From Chondrus crispus (lineage: Eukaryota; Rhodophyta; Florideophyceae; Gigartinales; Gigartinaceae): DNA of 64,000 nt. Below, piece after piece: positions 21,257 through 32,937 of this stretch. The translations under genes and the position numbers were made by a program. Position 1 is the first letter of the stretch, and each line of letters begins with the position of its first letter. Where the stretch lies: contig NW_005179026.1 of the NCBI RefSeq assembly GCF_000350225.1, positions 527,991-591,990 of the forward strand, given 5' to 3'. The notes under the pieces were generated by a model that was given only the letters and a program-made list of their open reading frames with translations, was not told the origin of the DNA and made no database searches.

Positions 21257-23061
21257 TCACGCGTCGTCCTCCCCCTCGTAATCCACGATATCCTCCTCCC
21301 GGACCTCCGCAACCACTGCGGCTCGTGGTGGCTCCGGGAGGTCCTCCACGACACTATCTGTGTCACCCTCCGCTGACGCCACAGACCCCGGCAATTCCTC
21401 AGCGATTAGTCGCTGCAGATGAGCCCGCAAATGCGGATTCCTCAACAGCTCGGGGAAATCTGCGTCAGACATCGGGGGCGGATCGCGCCCCTCTGTCTTT
21501 AATCTTCTCAGGTCCCTAGTGACTGCAACTTGGGGGCGGTACGGGGCAAGTACAGCAATTCTGTCCTTAACTCCTCTATTCCCATTGATAGGGACACGAC
21601 CGCTCTCATTTTCTATCTCTCTTATAACACTCTCAACTTGCTTAGCCTCGAAGGGGTTGGAAATAACTCCGTCTCTTTTGTTGCCTTCCCTTCTGCTCGC
21701 ACAGGAGGAAGTGTCAAAGGATATCAATGGATAGTACCCGGTGCCATTTGCCCTTCTCTGGTTGTTGTTTGTCATGATCGCTTTCACAGAATTCCCGTCT
21801 CCGATTATGGACCGATAGAAAAACTTGCCATGCGGAAAGAAAATGACAGGATGCATTCCATATTGAGTCATTAACAATGCCACCGCCATGCGATGGCCTT
21901 TGTACAATCTTTCGAATTGCGAACGAATCTGCTTTATGTAATCGAGCGGCATCGATACGCACTGAGTTTGTATGTGCTCTTCTGTTGGAAACATCGCAGA
22001 AAGTTGCTTAAAATCCCCAATACCCACATAATGGAGACGAGACAATCTGCTCTGTTTCCTTGTCACGCACATTGGAATGAGGCTTTCAGCTTCAAGGAGG
22101 GTGGATACTTCGTCATTTATGACGAATTCAATTTCTTGCTTAAGACTACGAAATGCTTGGCCTCCAGAGAGGACGTTTGTTGTCAACAAAACGATGCATT
22201 CGTCCGCAGCCCTTCTTGCACGACTCGAGGCGTTTTTTATGGACACAATGCTTCATCGGATGCCTTGTGAAATAACTCGTTGTCAAACACAAGTGCTTTT
22301 TCGTTCAAGGCTTGCCTCTTCAAATCCTTGAAATCATAATTCGATCTTGCGACTCGAACCGCCTGTATAATCATCCTGGTCCCCTGCAAATCTAAAATTC
22401 CAGCTTCAAGGGCTCCCATCACGATGTCGACGGCTTGGTTCGACCCTGAGGTCACGAGAATCTTTACTGCCCCATTCTTCTTAAAACATCGGAGAACTAC
22501 ATCGTTCTGTTTCAGGATGTTGTGTCTTTCTATCTTACCGATATGACCATACTCGCTGTGGTGGAGAAGGGCCCCAATTATGCTGATGATTGAAGCTGTC
22601 TTTCCCGTCCCCGGCGGTCCCTGGATCATTGAAACACTAGAAGAAGTTAGAGCGGCCTGTGATATCTGACTTAATGCGACCACTAAGGCTTCGAATTGAT
22701 TCCTATCAACTCTCTGCCTATTGAAGAGAGAGAGGGAATATGAGAGGGAACCCTGGTCGACCCTGTCGAAAAGAGGACTAACATCATGATTTGGCCGAAG
22801 TTTGCAATGTTTAGGGCGGAGCTGAGGAGCGCATGGCCCGAATAAAATGTCCTGAACATGGCTGGGTAACGTGTACGCGTTGTGAGACACCACAAAGGCC
22901 CTTACCACAGGCGAATAACCGTAAAAAGGTTGCACGTGCAGGTAGTCTCCCGGTCTGACATGGAACTCCTTTCCCAATTTGCGGTGTATTGTAACACGAA
23001 CCACAATCTTGTCAATTGTTCCATCAAGACCTATCTCATTCATAGTCTTCTTTATGTGCAA
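21257..23061 (-). pseudogene. Sen1/UPF1-like SF1 helicase, frameshifted and lacking motifs V-VI
   Basis: The minus strand reads motif I (IQGPPGTGKTASII, near 22600), motif Ia (ILVTSGSNQAVD), motif II as FVINDEVSTLLEAESL, motif III (GDFKQLSAMF), the QYGMHP box and motif IV-like IAVLAPYRPQV. This order is that of UPF1/Sen1 RNA-DNA helicases. A frame break near 22240 splits the domain. After the APYRPQV box the VD.FQG and later motifs are missing. Instead the frame runs for about 80 residues into a GC-rich, acidic tail (to 21257) containing FPELLRNPHLRAHLQRL. QYGMHP has Gly for the usual Arg. It looks like a dead copy whose C-terminus was replaced by neighbouring sequence. Confidence 0.7.
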
Positions 23062-25284
23062 AGACCGCTCGAATCATCACAAACATCAAGCCGGAGCTCC
23101 AACCATTTTCGCTTTTCATGTGTCCAATGGCAATTGTGCCTCCGGAAATGTGACGGACAATCTTTCTGTTGACCCTTACATCGATGCTCTCGCATTTCAA
23201 GTTCACCAGCAGGGAAGATTTGCTCATTTTCTCGATTCTGAAATGTGTGAATGGTGAGCTATAAATGGAACCGTGGAGAATAGTCCTGAATTCGTGCTAA
23301 TTCTTCAAAGCCATGGGCCACTTTTGAAGAATCGCATAGCTCATCTGGCCATGCATCTCCATCGTCATGATGCTTTTCCAATGACTGGAATAAAATACGA
23401 CCCCATCGCAGTTCGTGACATCTTCATCGATCTTGTGCTTGTTCACGTCACTGTACCATTCATACCAGAAATGGTTTCCTTCCAGTATATTTTCCTTGGA
23501 CCTTCGTCCATCCGTATCAATATTCCATGAAAGTATTTCAGCATTGAGTACCTCCAGGTCCCTGTTCAACTGCCGCAGTGCAGGCGCCTGCGTTTCTACT
23601 TCAACAGGATCTTGAAACCCAACTAACAGCAAAACCACAGTTCCTTCCGAGATTTCCACAAGCTTTTCTTTTTCCTTTAGAAACTACTTCCGAAACGTGG
23701 GACATCTCGCCTGGAATCACTTTGAAGAATGGGAAACTTCAGCCTTTTTCTTGCGAAGCGTTTCAAAGTTCCTGCTTTTTCCGCTGAGACCATAGCGGAA
23801 TTTTGGTTTGTGTAACTTTGCCTGTTCAACTCGCGCCGCATTTCTCTATGCTTTGCGTCGATTGAAAGGGGTTGTCGGGGTGGTGTTCCCGGTACTTCGT
23901 CAGAGCTTGATAGTACAATTTCTGATGATTCAGGTTTCATCGCTTTATCTCCAACCTGCATTTTTTCATCCAAACGTGTACGCTTTGCCTCACGTTGATC
24001 TTCAGCTCTGCGACCAGGATCCCTTCGAACACGTTTTGGTTTGCCACTGCGCTCTGTACCAAGAACCAAGTCATCGATGGTTGTTTGTACAGCAGTAGGT
24101 CTTCCTTCATCGATTTGTTTCAGGTGCCTTCGAAGAATTTCTTCAAACAACTTTGTGCTTTCCACAGGAACGCCATCTGGAAGCTTCATCTCCATGTATG
24201 ATTTCTTGATGGCATTCCCACCGATAAGTGAGATGAGTGAGAAAATCGTCGCCGCATTTCTGCACTCTCCTATGCTGTAAACCCAGCCGAGAAACCCGCA
24301 GAACGACTCTGAAATGAGCGTCAGTAAAAAAAGATTGCAATGTCAGGGCTGTGATCAGATATGTGCAACCGTTACTAATTTCTTGGAGGAGTTTGAAAGT
24401 GGCAATCTTCACTACGTTCCACCCAACGCATGTGCTTGCTACTTAGAATACTGTATCATCTTGTGCACTCATGGATTCAGAGTTCCAAGATGGGCAAAGG
24501 TATCTTCGAAGAATATCGGGCAACTTAAGTATGTCGCTTTGCCCTTCACCAAACCATTCGGAGAGGATCCCATTAAATCCAGTCAGCTGAAAACTCCACA
24601 GTACGAGGGTCTTCCGTGCGTGCGGGTCCATGGCTGAAATGACATTCGAGAAGACGCTCGAGTAGGACGAAGAGACACTCATTTCCACCACATTCGGATT
24701 GATCATGCATCTTTGAAAAGTAAAAAATCCTGATTGAGTAAGTCAGTCGCAGAAAAGACTCTGAGTTGCTTGTGTTCATCTAAGTATGTCCACAATGGCT
24801 CAGTCTCACGAGGGTTAGTAAGCTTCAGCACCATAAGGGCTCCCAAAGGTTTCAGTGCTGCAATAGTCGCTAGCTCTCTGGCACATTCGAGAAGATATTC
24901 ATCATGAGTAGAATCTAGATTGGTCAAAGTGCTTTTCTCAACGCAATTGGATGCAAGCTCGATTACGTCGCTCAGGTTCCTCTTTCGAAGGGCAGAATCA
25001 TGTATGAAACTGCAGATTGAAGCCATTCCCGCATTCCTTTTGTTGCCTTTTTGGCCCGCACGCCCGCCTAATACGATCGCATGATGATTAAGGTCTCCTT
25101 CACCCGGGCGCTGGAGTTGTCTGATTTGATCATCCGCTGCAGCAGGGTGAACTGAGTGGCGATTATGTTGCCCTGGATCGCCAGAAATCTGACAAACTGA
25201 TATAGCGGATGTGCGTTTCTCAGGTTGGTCGTGCATGCCAGACATTGGAGTTAGCAACACCGTCAGGTGCAGTATCCGTGGCAC
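23062..25284 (-). pseudogene. probable N-terminal part of the Sen1-like helicase
   Basis: Four minus-strand frames (24703-25284, 24443-24706, 23677-24195, 23297-23659) follow one another towards the helicase with short gaps. 23677-24195 is Arg/Lys/Ser-rich with a nuclear-localisation-like cluster KPKRVRRDPGRRAED, typical of the linker in front of a Sen1 helicase. 24703-25284 is helical and ends in LWTYLDEHKQLRVFSATDLL. Stops between the pieces have no convincing GT-AG introns, so decay seems likelier than splicing. The joining of these pieces is inference. Confidence 0.4.
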
Positions 25285-26580
25285 TCAGAAGTATTGGTGA
25301 GAGCATAGAGAGGCACTCCGCCGGGGGAGTGCGGCCAACTTAATATGAGCTGTAGGTAGAGAAATTTAGATTCAGTTTCAAAACTTTTCAGCCATTTTGT
25401 GTTCAAGCAGTGAAGGGATCCTTTCAACAATCACAACTTATATTGTTCTAAGAATCAGAGGCAATTTCCTGAGCTGCCTACAGAAATGCTTACCCGGTGG
25501 GATCCGTAAGGCGTAAGCATGTCGTACGCTCATTTTACATCCTAGGCTGGATCAGGTATGGCTAAAGGGGCTTACAAGACTGCATTGTCATGCTCTGACA
25601 TCTTGTTCGTATGGTAGCTCGTCGCCTTGATATATTTATTTATCTCTTTTCAGGCACTCTATCTGTTGCGAAGGGAATTTATAAATGTACAGAACCTCTG
25701 CCGGAAGTAGAAACGGGCATTCGTTGGACAGGTAAAGGACTTCGGGGAGAGTGAAGAGCTTTTGAATACACTCATCTTTTGAAGGTCCTTTTATACTGAC
25801 AATTGTACACTAGGAGACATTAAGCAAGTTAAAGACGGTCGTGGTGCCACAGAACATCGTCCCAGATGACAAAAAGAGCAACCAAGGACAAAAACACGCT
25901 ACAACCGCGAGGTTCCTGCATGATATAATAGAAATTCTTAGAGGTTGACCATATATATATCTGTTTTTACCCAACAGCGACGTACTGCAGATAATATTTG
26001 CGAATTTAACTCAAATTCCAAACGTGGAATCCCGTTGTGATAGTGGTAAGGTTATTTATTCTGCATACCGCGAAAGATGTCTAGATGTCTACCATCGTAA
26101 CATAGCAATTGAGATTTTCACGTACCCTTGCAATGCCGTAAAGGGGGTTATGCCCACGAGTGACATGAGAAGCAACTTCTGAAAATTCCCCGAAATTTGG
26201 AGAAATTTGCAAAATTTGCTTATCAGCACACGGACGTGAGACCGCGTGTTCGAGCGTTCAGAATCACCACGGACTCCAAATCGTATATGACTGCTACAAC
26301 GATTCCCTATTCGCATATTCGGTAAGTTCATTTGCTCTAGTCTTTCAGACTCAGACTGGTGATCACAATTGCGTCGCGAGCGACCCCACGGAGATGGCAG
26401 AAATATATTCTTGGTGGCAGTTATGTCATCACAGCTAACCGTGCGACATTAAAATTGTGGAGATGAACAAGTCGATTTACAACTAATGAACGGACGGAGA
26501 TGAACTACTCGATTTTCAACTACTGAATTGAGAGTTGGTTGGATGATTTATGTCGACTGGGACAAGGATTCATGCACTAC
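25285..26580. other. AT-rich stretch, no gene seen
   Basis: Nothing here resembles a gene or a known repeat. It separates the helicase relic from the PHD-like gene relic. Confidence 0.4.
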
Positions 26581-26584
26581 TTGT

Positions 26585-27793
26585 TTATTGCTTGCACCGG
26601 GGGCAGAGCATTTCGCTATCCTCACCGCCGAAGCACAAATCGTGGATTCTGGCCTCGCAGTTGCGGCACTTTCCAGTAATTGAATCACGTTCTTGGCCTC
26701 CCTCCATATCCCGAAACATGCAATCCAGGCCGAATGCACAGAAGACTTCGTACTCGTTGACCACAACGCGCCCTGAGCCAACTGGTTTGGGAGCAACATG
26801 AGCTCGGCCTAGTGGTGAATCAACATCTATGCTATTTTCATCACCGCTTGTTACTTGCTGAATGGGAGAGGAACCATTTGCATTTCCAGTACCAGTCTTC
26901 TGCCGCTTCTTTCTGCGAGAAGGTGCAGAAGGACTCTTTTGAGCCCTGCCCGAGTCACCCAGTCGCCTCACTGCAAAATCGCCTAGAGGGTGATCGAGAA
27001 CATCTCTGGACATCGATGGCTCGTTGTCGTAAAACGCAGCTAGAATCCATGACATCCTTTGATGCGCTGATACATTTCTTTGCGCTCTCAAATCTGGTAG
27101 GAATATTTCGTCGTTGTCTGTTGTTCTTAACAGGTAACATATTGGCCTCGATCCCATGCTGAGCTGTTGTGGTATCCAAGGGGGCGTAAATCTTGCATAC
27201 ACCAGATTGCTGTTCACAAGAGACCGGTATCTCTTTTTGATTTGCACATGGAGATGGGTGAAGAAGCATTGGTACAATTGCCGGAAAACGTTTAGAGAGA
27301 GACATATTTGAAAACAAGGTAGCGAAGTCGGGCTTATTCTCTAGTCTTTGCTCTCTCATTTTCTTCCACTGTTCGTTTTCCAAATTGCCTTTGTTGTAAG
27401 ACTTCCCCGGGAACCAACTCGGAATCTCTAATTCACTACAGCAAGTTTCGGTAGCTGTGACTCTCTGTCTTGTCGGTACGTGCGTATGAGCAGCTGCAGG
27501 AGTCTTCATTGTCATTGCCATCAAAGAGAGAGACCTTAGCGCGCACACCAGGTCTTCTGCCTTGGACTGAGTTCCATTGCAGTTTTTCCGAAAGAAACAT
27601 TTGGTGAAAAGAGAACTCGGGTTTCACCTAGGTGTAATGACTCCTCTCTATCCAAGTCCGTTTCAGGAAAGAGGTGAAATCTGCCTTTCTGGAATCCCTC
27701 CTGTACTTTTTCAAGTACCTCGATCAAATTATCGACTTCCTGCACCACATCCCTGGGGATCCATGGAATACCCCGTCCCCTCGATCGAGCCAT
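26585..27793 (-). pseudogene. protein with C-terminal PHD-like zinc finger, frame-broken
   Basis: Three minus-strand frames (27536-27793, 26955-27548, 26585-27277) appear to form one gene. The last 60 residues contain the pattern C-x5-C ... C-x2-C-x4-H-x2-C ... C-x2-C (phrases GKCRNCEARIHDLCFGG and MLCPRCKQ), the cross-brace spacing of PHD-like fingers. In front lies a basic stretch (SRRKKRQKTG) and a Ser/Asp linker. PHD fingers usually bind histone tails. They also occur in transposon proteins, and the position next to a transposase relic fits that. The family was not identified. Confidence 0.45.
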
Positions 27794-28500
27794 CGTATTG
27801 CTGACATCAATGCTGGTATTTTTGTATGTCCGATATGCCTTGAAACGCAGCGCTTTGGAAGTCTCGACTCGACTTCGCTGTGACAGAACAGCGGAAGGTC
27901 GAGAGATCAGCGTAGCCTAAAATGGGATGAAAAGTCCTGATTGAATGGTGCTGCTGAAATTGGCTCGAAACAATGCATTTTCGGAGCGATGGTATTTCAC
28001 GAGTAAGGCCTTATTGCACGGATTTCGTCCAATGGCTCAACATCTGCTCCGCACGCCAGCAGACAATGATGTGATATCTCGTTAAATCAGCAGTGGGGGT
28101 GGTCAACATCCCGCCAATCTGGGTTCGTCAGTGAATAGGTGAACTTTTCATGCGTCCTCGAATTCCAACTGACGTTTCCCGCTCTTCCCCTACTTTATGT
28201 CTGAAATGATACCAAATTCCGATTAAGGTCGCAATCTGGCATTGGGAAATATATCTGTGATCTCATGGATCCTCGTACGCCCGCATTTATCAGGTTGCTA
28301 CGGGGACCACCGTACGCTCACATCGCTCGAATTCAAGCTTACTTCTGATGTCGCTGGGAAGAGTCTCTAATGGAACTTCCTTGTAACGTTCTTGTCAAGC
28401 TCAAAACCTGGCCTTCAAACAGGAAAGGAATACACGCAAGTGGAGCCATTCGATCCCGCGCACCGTCGCGTGCGATTCCAGGGCTTTGCTATAGGAAACC
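27794..28500. other. spacer without gene
   Basis: No supported feature lies between the PHD-like gene and the transposase on the minus strand. Confidence 0.4.
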
Positions 28501-29817
28501 TTAAACATTTTTAGTGCCCACAATCTTCATTCGAATAGTCTGATCTTTCAGAGTCCTCGGCGTCACTCTCCGAACTGCCGTGAAGAGCCGCATTTCCGTT
28601 GTGCAGTTGTGTGATTCATCTTCATGAAAATCAGGACTTGAGACCTGATATTCTTGTGCAAATTCATCAGGGAAGTCGCCAAAGTTTGTATTGCTGTCCT
28701 CTGAAACACATTGACAGGACGTACAGTTGCATTTGATGGGATCACTGAGGAACTCTATAAGCTTGGCGTCCTCCATATCAGATAATCGATATTTTCGATG
28801 AAAACTGGCTGCTAGATTGAGAAAGGCAAATCTTATACAAAGAAATGGGACAAGATTCTCACCCTTTAGATAGCGCATATGATGTACAGCTTTGTCAATA
28901 CGGGCGTTGAACGATTCTGCGGCAGTAGTTCGATCAGGGTCCAGTTCCCGGTAGCTGTCAGGATCGAAGAACGAAGAACATTTGTAGGCCTTATAGTGGA
29001 ATCGATCGACAACGACACGGCTCATATGCAATAACCAAGGAACCCTCAAAATGGTTGATGCAAACAAGTTGCAAGCGTTGTCATAGCAGATCACTCTCGG
29101 AGGAACTTGAAAATGGCTGAGCCAAGCGGACAGAGCCAGAGCTGTCGATTCGGCCTTTGTCATTACAACGAAACCGATGACCTTTGGATTTTCACACGCA
29201 CACTGAATGGTCGAAAGGCCAGGAGAATGACGTTCTGATACAGGATAGTTTTTTGAACAGTCGTGAGTTTCTTTTTCTTCAAAAACTATTCCTGGACGAA
29301 AACCTTTCCTTCCTGGAAAGCATATAACAGTTGACTCTTCCTCATCAGTACCATCAGAATCTGAAACTTCATCCGATCCATGGCGTTTCATACATTCAAT
29401 CATGACCGAGCCGTATTTTGTCCAGTAATCAAGACTTTCTGTAGCAACGAAACAGTCGAACCTCTCGAAGTAGCTCTGTGCTGTTTTCATGTGTCGCTTT
29501 AAGCAGTTGGACACTGCCGTCGTAACATCCTGAATAGTGTTAATCATTACCAATCGAACTCCCAAAAGCTCACGACAGAATCTTGCGAGGGCTGCATTCA
29601 CGGCAGAGAGTTTTTCGAGGTTAACTGACAATGAGGTGCTGCATAGAGGGAACGGGAAGGAGTTGGGACTCGCCACATGCTCACACCGTGATATCTCATC
29701 CAAGGCACATGCTATCCGTTCGTGGAATTGAAGCAAGGGCTCGGTCATGGTCACAAAACTTCTCTTCAAGGTTCCTGAATGGTCAAAGCGCTCACGGAAA
29801 TCTGACTCGAACGGCAC
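28501..29817 (-). CDS. KDZ-like (CxC) DDE transposase, catalytic part
   Basis: The 438-residue frame contains, in order, FRPGIVFEEKETHDC..., a central stretch leading to RVICYDNACNLFAS, then VVVDRFHYKAYKCSSFFDP, and finally TTAAESFNARIDKAVHHM. The YDNAC, the DRFHxxxxK.C and the E(A/S)xNxxI words are those of the transposase-like proteins grouped with Kyakuja-Dileera-Zisupton elements. There they form an RNase H-fold DDE core. A Cys cluster (CNCTSCQCVSED) lies near residue 360. The ORF is intact, but its N-terminal partner sequences lie upstream in other frames. It may be an exon of a split gene or a remnant. Family assignment is from memory of conserved words. Confidence 0.55.
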   Translation of the reverse strand: MPFESDFRERFDHSGTLKRSFVTMTEPLLQFHERIACALDEISRCEHVASPNSFPFPLCSTSLSVNLEKLSAVNAALARFCRELLGVRLVMINTIQDVTTAVSNCLKRHMKTAQSYFERFDCFVATESLDYWTKYGSVMIECMKRHGSDEVSDSDGTDEEESTVICFPGRKGFRPGIVFEEKETHDCSKNYPVSERHSPGLSTIQCACENPKVIGFVVMTKAESTALALSAWLSHFQVPPRVICYDNACNLFASTILRVPWLLHMSRVVVDRFHYKAYKCSSFFDPDSYRELDPDRTTAAESFNARIDKAVHHMRYLKGENLVPFLCIRFAFLNLAASFHRKYRLSDMEDAKLIEFLSDPIKCNCTSCQCVSEDSNTNFGDFPDEFAQEYQVSSPDFHEDESHNCTTEMRLFTAVRRVTPRTLKDQTIRMKIVGTKNV

Positions 29818-29838
29818 AATAACGTCAAGCCAGAATGA

Positions 29839-31988
29839 TCAATGAGAAAAAAACTCGATCAGACCTGGCAAGGATTCCGAAAACTGTTCTGCCCTCCATG
29901 GCTTGATCCTGAACAATACTTTCGATATGCCTGTACTTGAAGCCGAGACACGACCAACTTGTTTTTCATCGTCTTCGCTCTCATGCTCTCGTTCGAGCAA
30001 GGGATCTTCGCTGTCTGCCTCGGGAACCACATTTTAGTCATCAGAAATTTCTCCAGGTGCAAGGAACAATGAAAAACAGGTTTGTAAGAGCTCAAAAGCT
30101 TTACGTGAGTCTCTTGAACGCTCTACTTTTTTGTGTTTCTGGATGCAAAGGTCCGAGTGAACGAGGTCGCGAGTCCAGGAGCGTCCACATAAACAAGTAT
30201 CAGAGTCAAGGTATATTCTCAGCAGGTCAATGAAATTTGGTTTCATGGGGTTATCAGTCCTTCTTTTGTTGTTCGTAAGGAAGTGAGAGCCACTTCAATC
30301 TGACTCGAAAGATTTTCATTTTGCGCTCTCTTTGAAAAATCCGGATCTCACTACGCATACGGCTGCACAAGTTTTTTATGCCTTTTCTGTTTTCAAGGCC
30401 TTTGACCATGCGTTGGTCCTTTCTGATCTCTCTAGGCCCACAAAGACTCGCCGGATTTCGTTTGAAAGCCGAGAGTTTCCCGAGAATTCCTGCCGCTGTG
30501 CCATCAATGACGATTGCTTTGAATAGTTTCACGCCACTCACGTCGATATCTTCCAGCCCGAGTTTTATCAGATCGGATTCATCCAGAGGAACTTCGCATT
30601 CGTTGCAACAAAAGAGCTTGGAGGTGACTCTATCACTGTGTGTGTCAATTGTTCGAAGAAACGTTTGGAATGCGTCGTTGGCTCTCCGGCGACTTTGAAA
30701 ATCCTCGCCTGCGACATTATCGGCTTTCTCCTGTCGCATGAAACGCTGTAAGGTACTGTCTGCACTGCTGATTAGCTTCGATGTTTGGTACGATGACCTT
30801 AGAGAGTTTCGTTGCTGGCATACACCGTGGATCCAGATGCATCTGGATCCACGTACATGTACAGAAGATCCACTGTGAATGCCGAGTCTCTGCGGATTGA
30901 AAACACTCGTGATCACTTCCCCGTGAGGTATACAAGTTTCATGCATGTTGGACACCACCCGTCTACAACTCGGAGCATTGGAGCACCATGACTCAAAGTG
31001 AAGAGTCTAATAGTCCTCATTTGCGAGAATGAGTATTTGGTTTGAATCCGATCACAAGCGGGACAGGTGGAACGCCCGCCGTCTGACAAATGAAGGATGT
31101 ATCCAGACTTCAGATTCTCCAATGGACTTGCAATCACCAGGGTGCTGTTCCGATCGCCTCTACATAGAAGAAGACTACGGGGATGATTGTTTTTTGCGCA
31201 CTTTTTAAGTGTATCTTTGTCATTGATCTTCACCGGAATATCACACCAATCTGTGTCTCCATCGACTCCCTCAAAAGCTTGTTCGAAACTTGAGGCGGAC
31301 TCCGAATTCTCACCCACATCCTCCACGGACTTGTTAGAGACTCGACAAGATTCTTCATGTATACACGTACTTCTTCTGTAAGTGGAACCTCTGCAAAGTT
31401 GGCACTGAAAGGTTTGCCGTCCATACGGAGAACGGGTGCAAAAATGCATTTTTCTGAGTCGAAAACAACCCAAAAAGACCTCATATGGGCAATCGTCCTT
31501 CTTTGGAAAAGGGCACCGTCGTTTCTCCTTTGAAGCTCTGCGCATGGGAACTGTTCAGAAGTGTTCATGGCTGGGCTTGCAAAATGGGTTTCGCTTCTGT
31601 CTAAAATATATTTGATTCTAGCCAAAAATTTTGCATCATTTTGACAGGTAGAGGTATGATGGCAGGGTTGACTCACAATACAGGGGCCTGATACAAAGCT
31701 GCATGTGCATTGAATGAGAAGGTTGGCATCCTCTACGGAAGAGTTGAGACAGACCGTTTTGGGCGGCCTCCGAGCTGTTTGCCACAAAATACTTATTGTT
31801 TTTTCTTTCGCTGACAAATATCGGGTGCACCGCAGGGCTGAAATTACTCCTAGTTCTCTTCCTCGGAAGAGAGCGTGTGCGACTTTAATGGTGCTTTCAT
31901 CATCATTGGGATCCTTCAGATATTCGATGAAATGTCTGGATGAAGCAAGCGCAGCTGAAAACATTTGCTCTTCTGTCATTGCAATCAC
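29839..31988 (-). pseudogene. N-terminal Cys-rich part of the KDZ-like transposase
   Basis: Minus-strand frames 31230-31988, 30913-31545, 30254-30958, 30034-30246 and 29839-30030 succeed one another. They contain Cys/His clusters (LIQCTCSFVSGPC..., FQCQLCRGSTYRRSTCIHEESC, CPACDRIQ, WCPTCMKL, CCNECEVPLDES) and the phrase FKAIVIDGTAAGIL. CxC-type zinc clusters followed by an IDGT-like strand precede the catalytic core in KDZ-type proteins. Frame changes near 31230-31545 and 30905 have no clear introns, so the copy is probably damaged. Confidence 0.45.
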
Positions 31989-32078
31989 ATTAGAAATCCT
32001 GTTGTTTGAATTGATGCCTCCAATGACATAAGGGGTAAACGAAGCCCGAACGGCTTTCCGTAACCTTTTAGTGCCCTC

Positions 32079-32339
32079 TTAATTACTGTCAGTAGATTCA
32101 TCGTTAGGTCCACTCCAGGTGAGCTCAATTGCATTGCAATTGCGTTTAAAAGTCAACGCATCAGCATCAGATGGTCTAGAATGGTATGGAATAGTTCTGA
32201 TAGTTGTCAATGCAGTACTGTCATGAATTGAGGAAGAGATAAAGTGGTACTGTCCTCGCTTTTCATCAAACATAGATATCAATGCCGAAGTGTCGGAATT
32301 CATGTGAACATCAATTGAAATAACAGAGCCGAAGCTCAC
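32079..32339 (-). other. short frame upstream of the transposase, unassigned
   Basis: An 86-codon minus-strand frame starts in MSFGSVISIDVH. It could be the first coding piece of the transposase gene or a chance frame. No domain is recognisable. On the other strand 32348-32796 is also open, but it is cut by element C and ends shortly after the insertion site. Confidence 0.2.
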
Positions 32340-32796
32340 CGCACGCTATGCAATGTTTGACCGACGTTGGGTACTCTACGGAAATCCACGGTCGGGACTT
32401 GGCATGGCAAATTTCGTTGGATCAAACAGCACATGTGCAGATCTATTTGTCATGTTGCAATGATCAGGGACCTGGTGAGGTGGAACGATCCAAAGCCAAA
32501 ATGGAACGACATGTAGCGAATGAAAATATGAAACTTCGTGTGAAGTCTTTCAATTTTGGGGCCGGACGGGACGGTGGGGTCAGGGGGGGACCAGATGAAG
32601 CCGCTGTGATGATGGTAACTGGACCAAGGATTCACAATCTGGAGAGCTCTGGGCAGTGCTTCCTGAGGGCTCGGGGCACTGAAGGGGCCGAAGATGCGCT
32701 AGTCACATCTGCATTACAGAAAGCCAGAGCGAGCGTCAATCAGAATAACGCATTCGCAAACGACCCCTCCAGGGCACATTTTACATCGGCCAGGAC

Positions 32797-32937
32797 TGTG
32801 ATTCCATGAACTCCGATACCCCTGATCCTCTCAGGAGCGGGCGGCCGTCGGCGACTTTATTGTGCAAGTGTGTGGCGTGCCCTATTGGCTTTGCCTTATT
32901 CGTTAGCCTGTCTTACTTGCCTCTAGATGTAACCACA
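32797..32937 (-). repeat. 3' LTR of copia element C
   Basis: It is a 141-bp TG...CA segment beginning TGTGATTCCATGAACTCC on the plus strand, 137 of 141 positions identical to 37979-38119. Related fragments sit in the satellite units near 49757, 52345 and 54934. Confidence 0.92.

Noticed and set aside
21127..21366. 79-codon minus-strand frame near the end of element D
   Set aside because: It overlaps the helicase tail in another register, is Arg/Gly-rich as expected from GC-rich sequence, and has no domain.
32348..32809. Plus-strand gene split by element C
   Set aside because: The frame continues only a few codons after the insertion site, has no known domain and overlaps the upstream region of the transposase gene.
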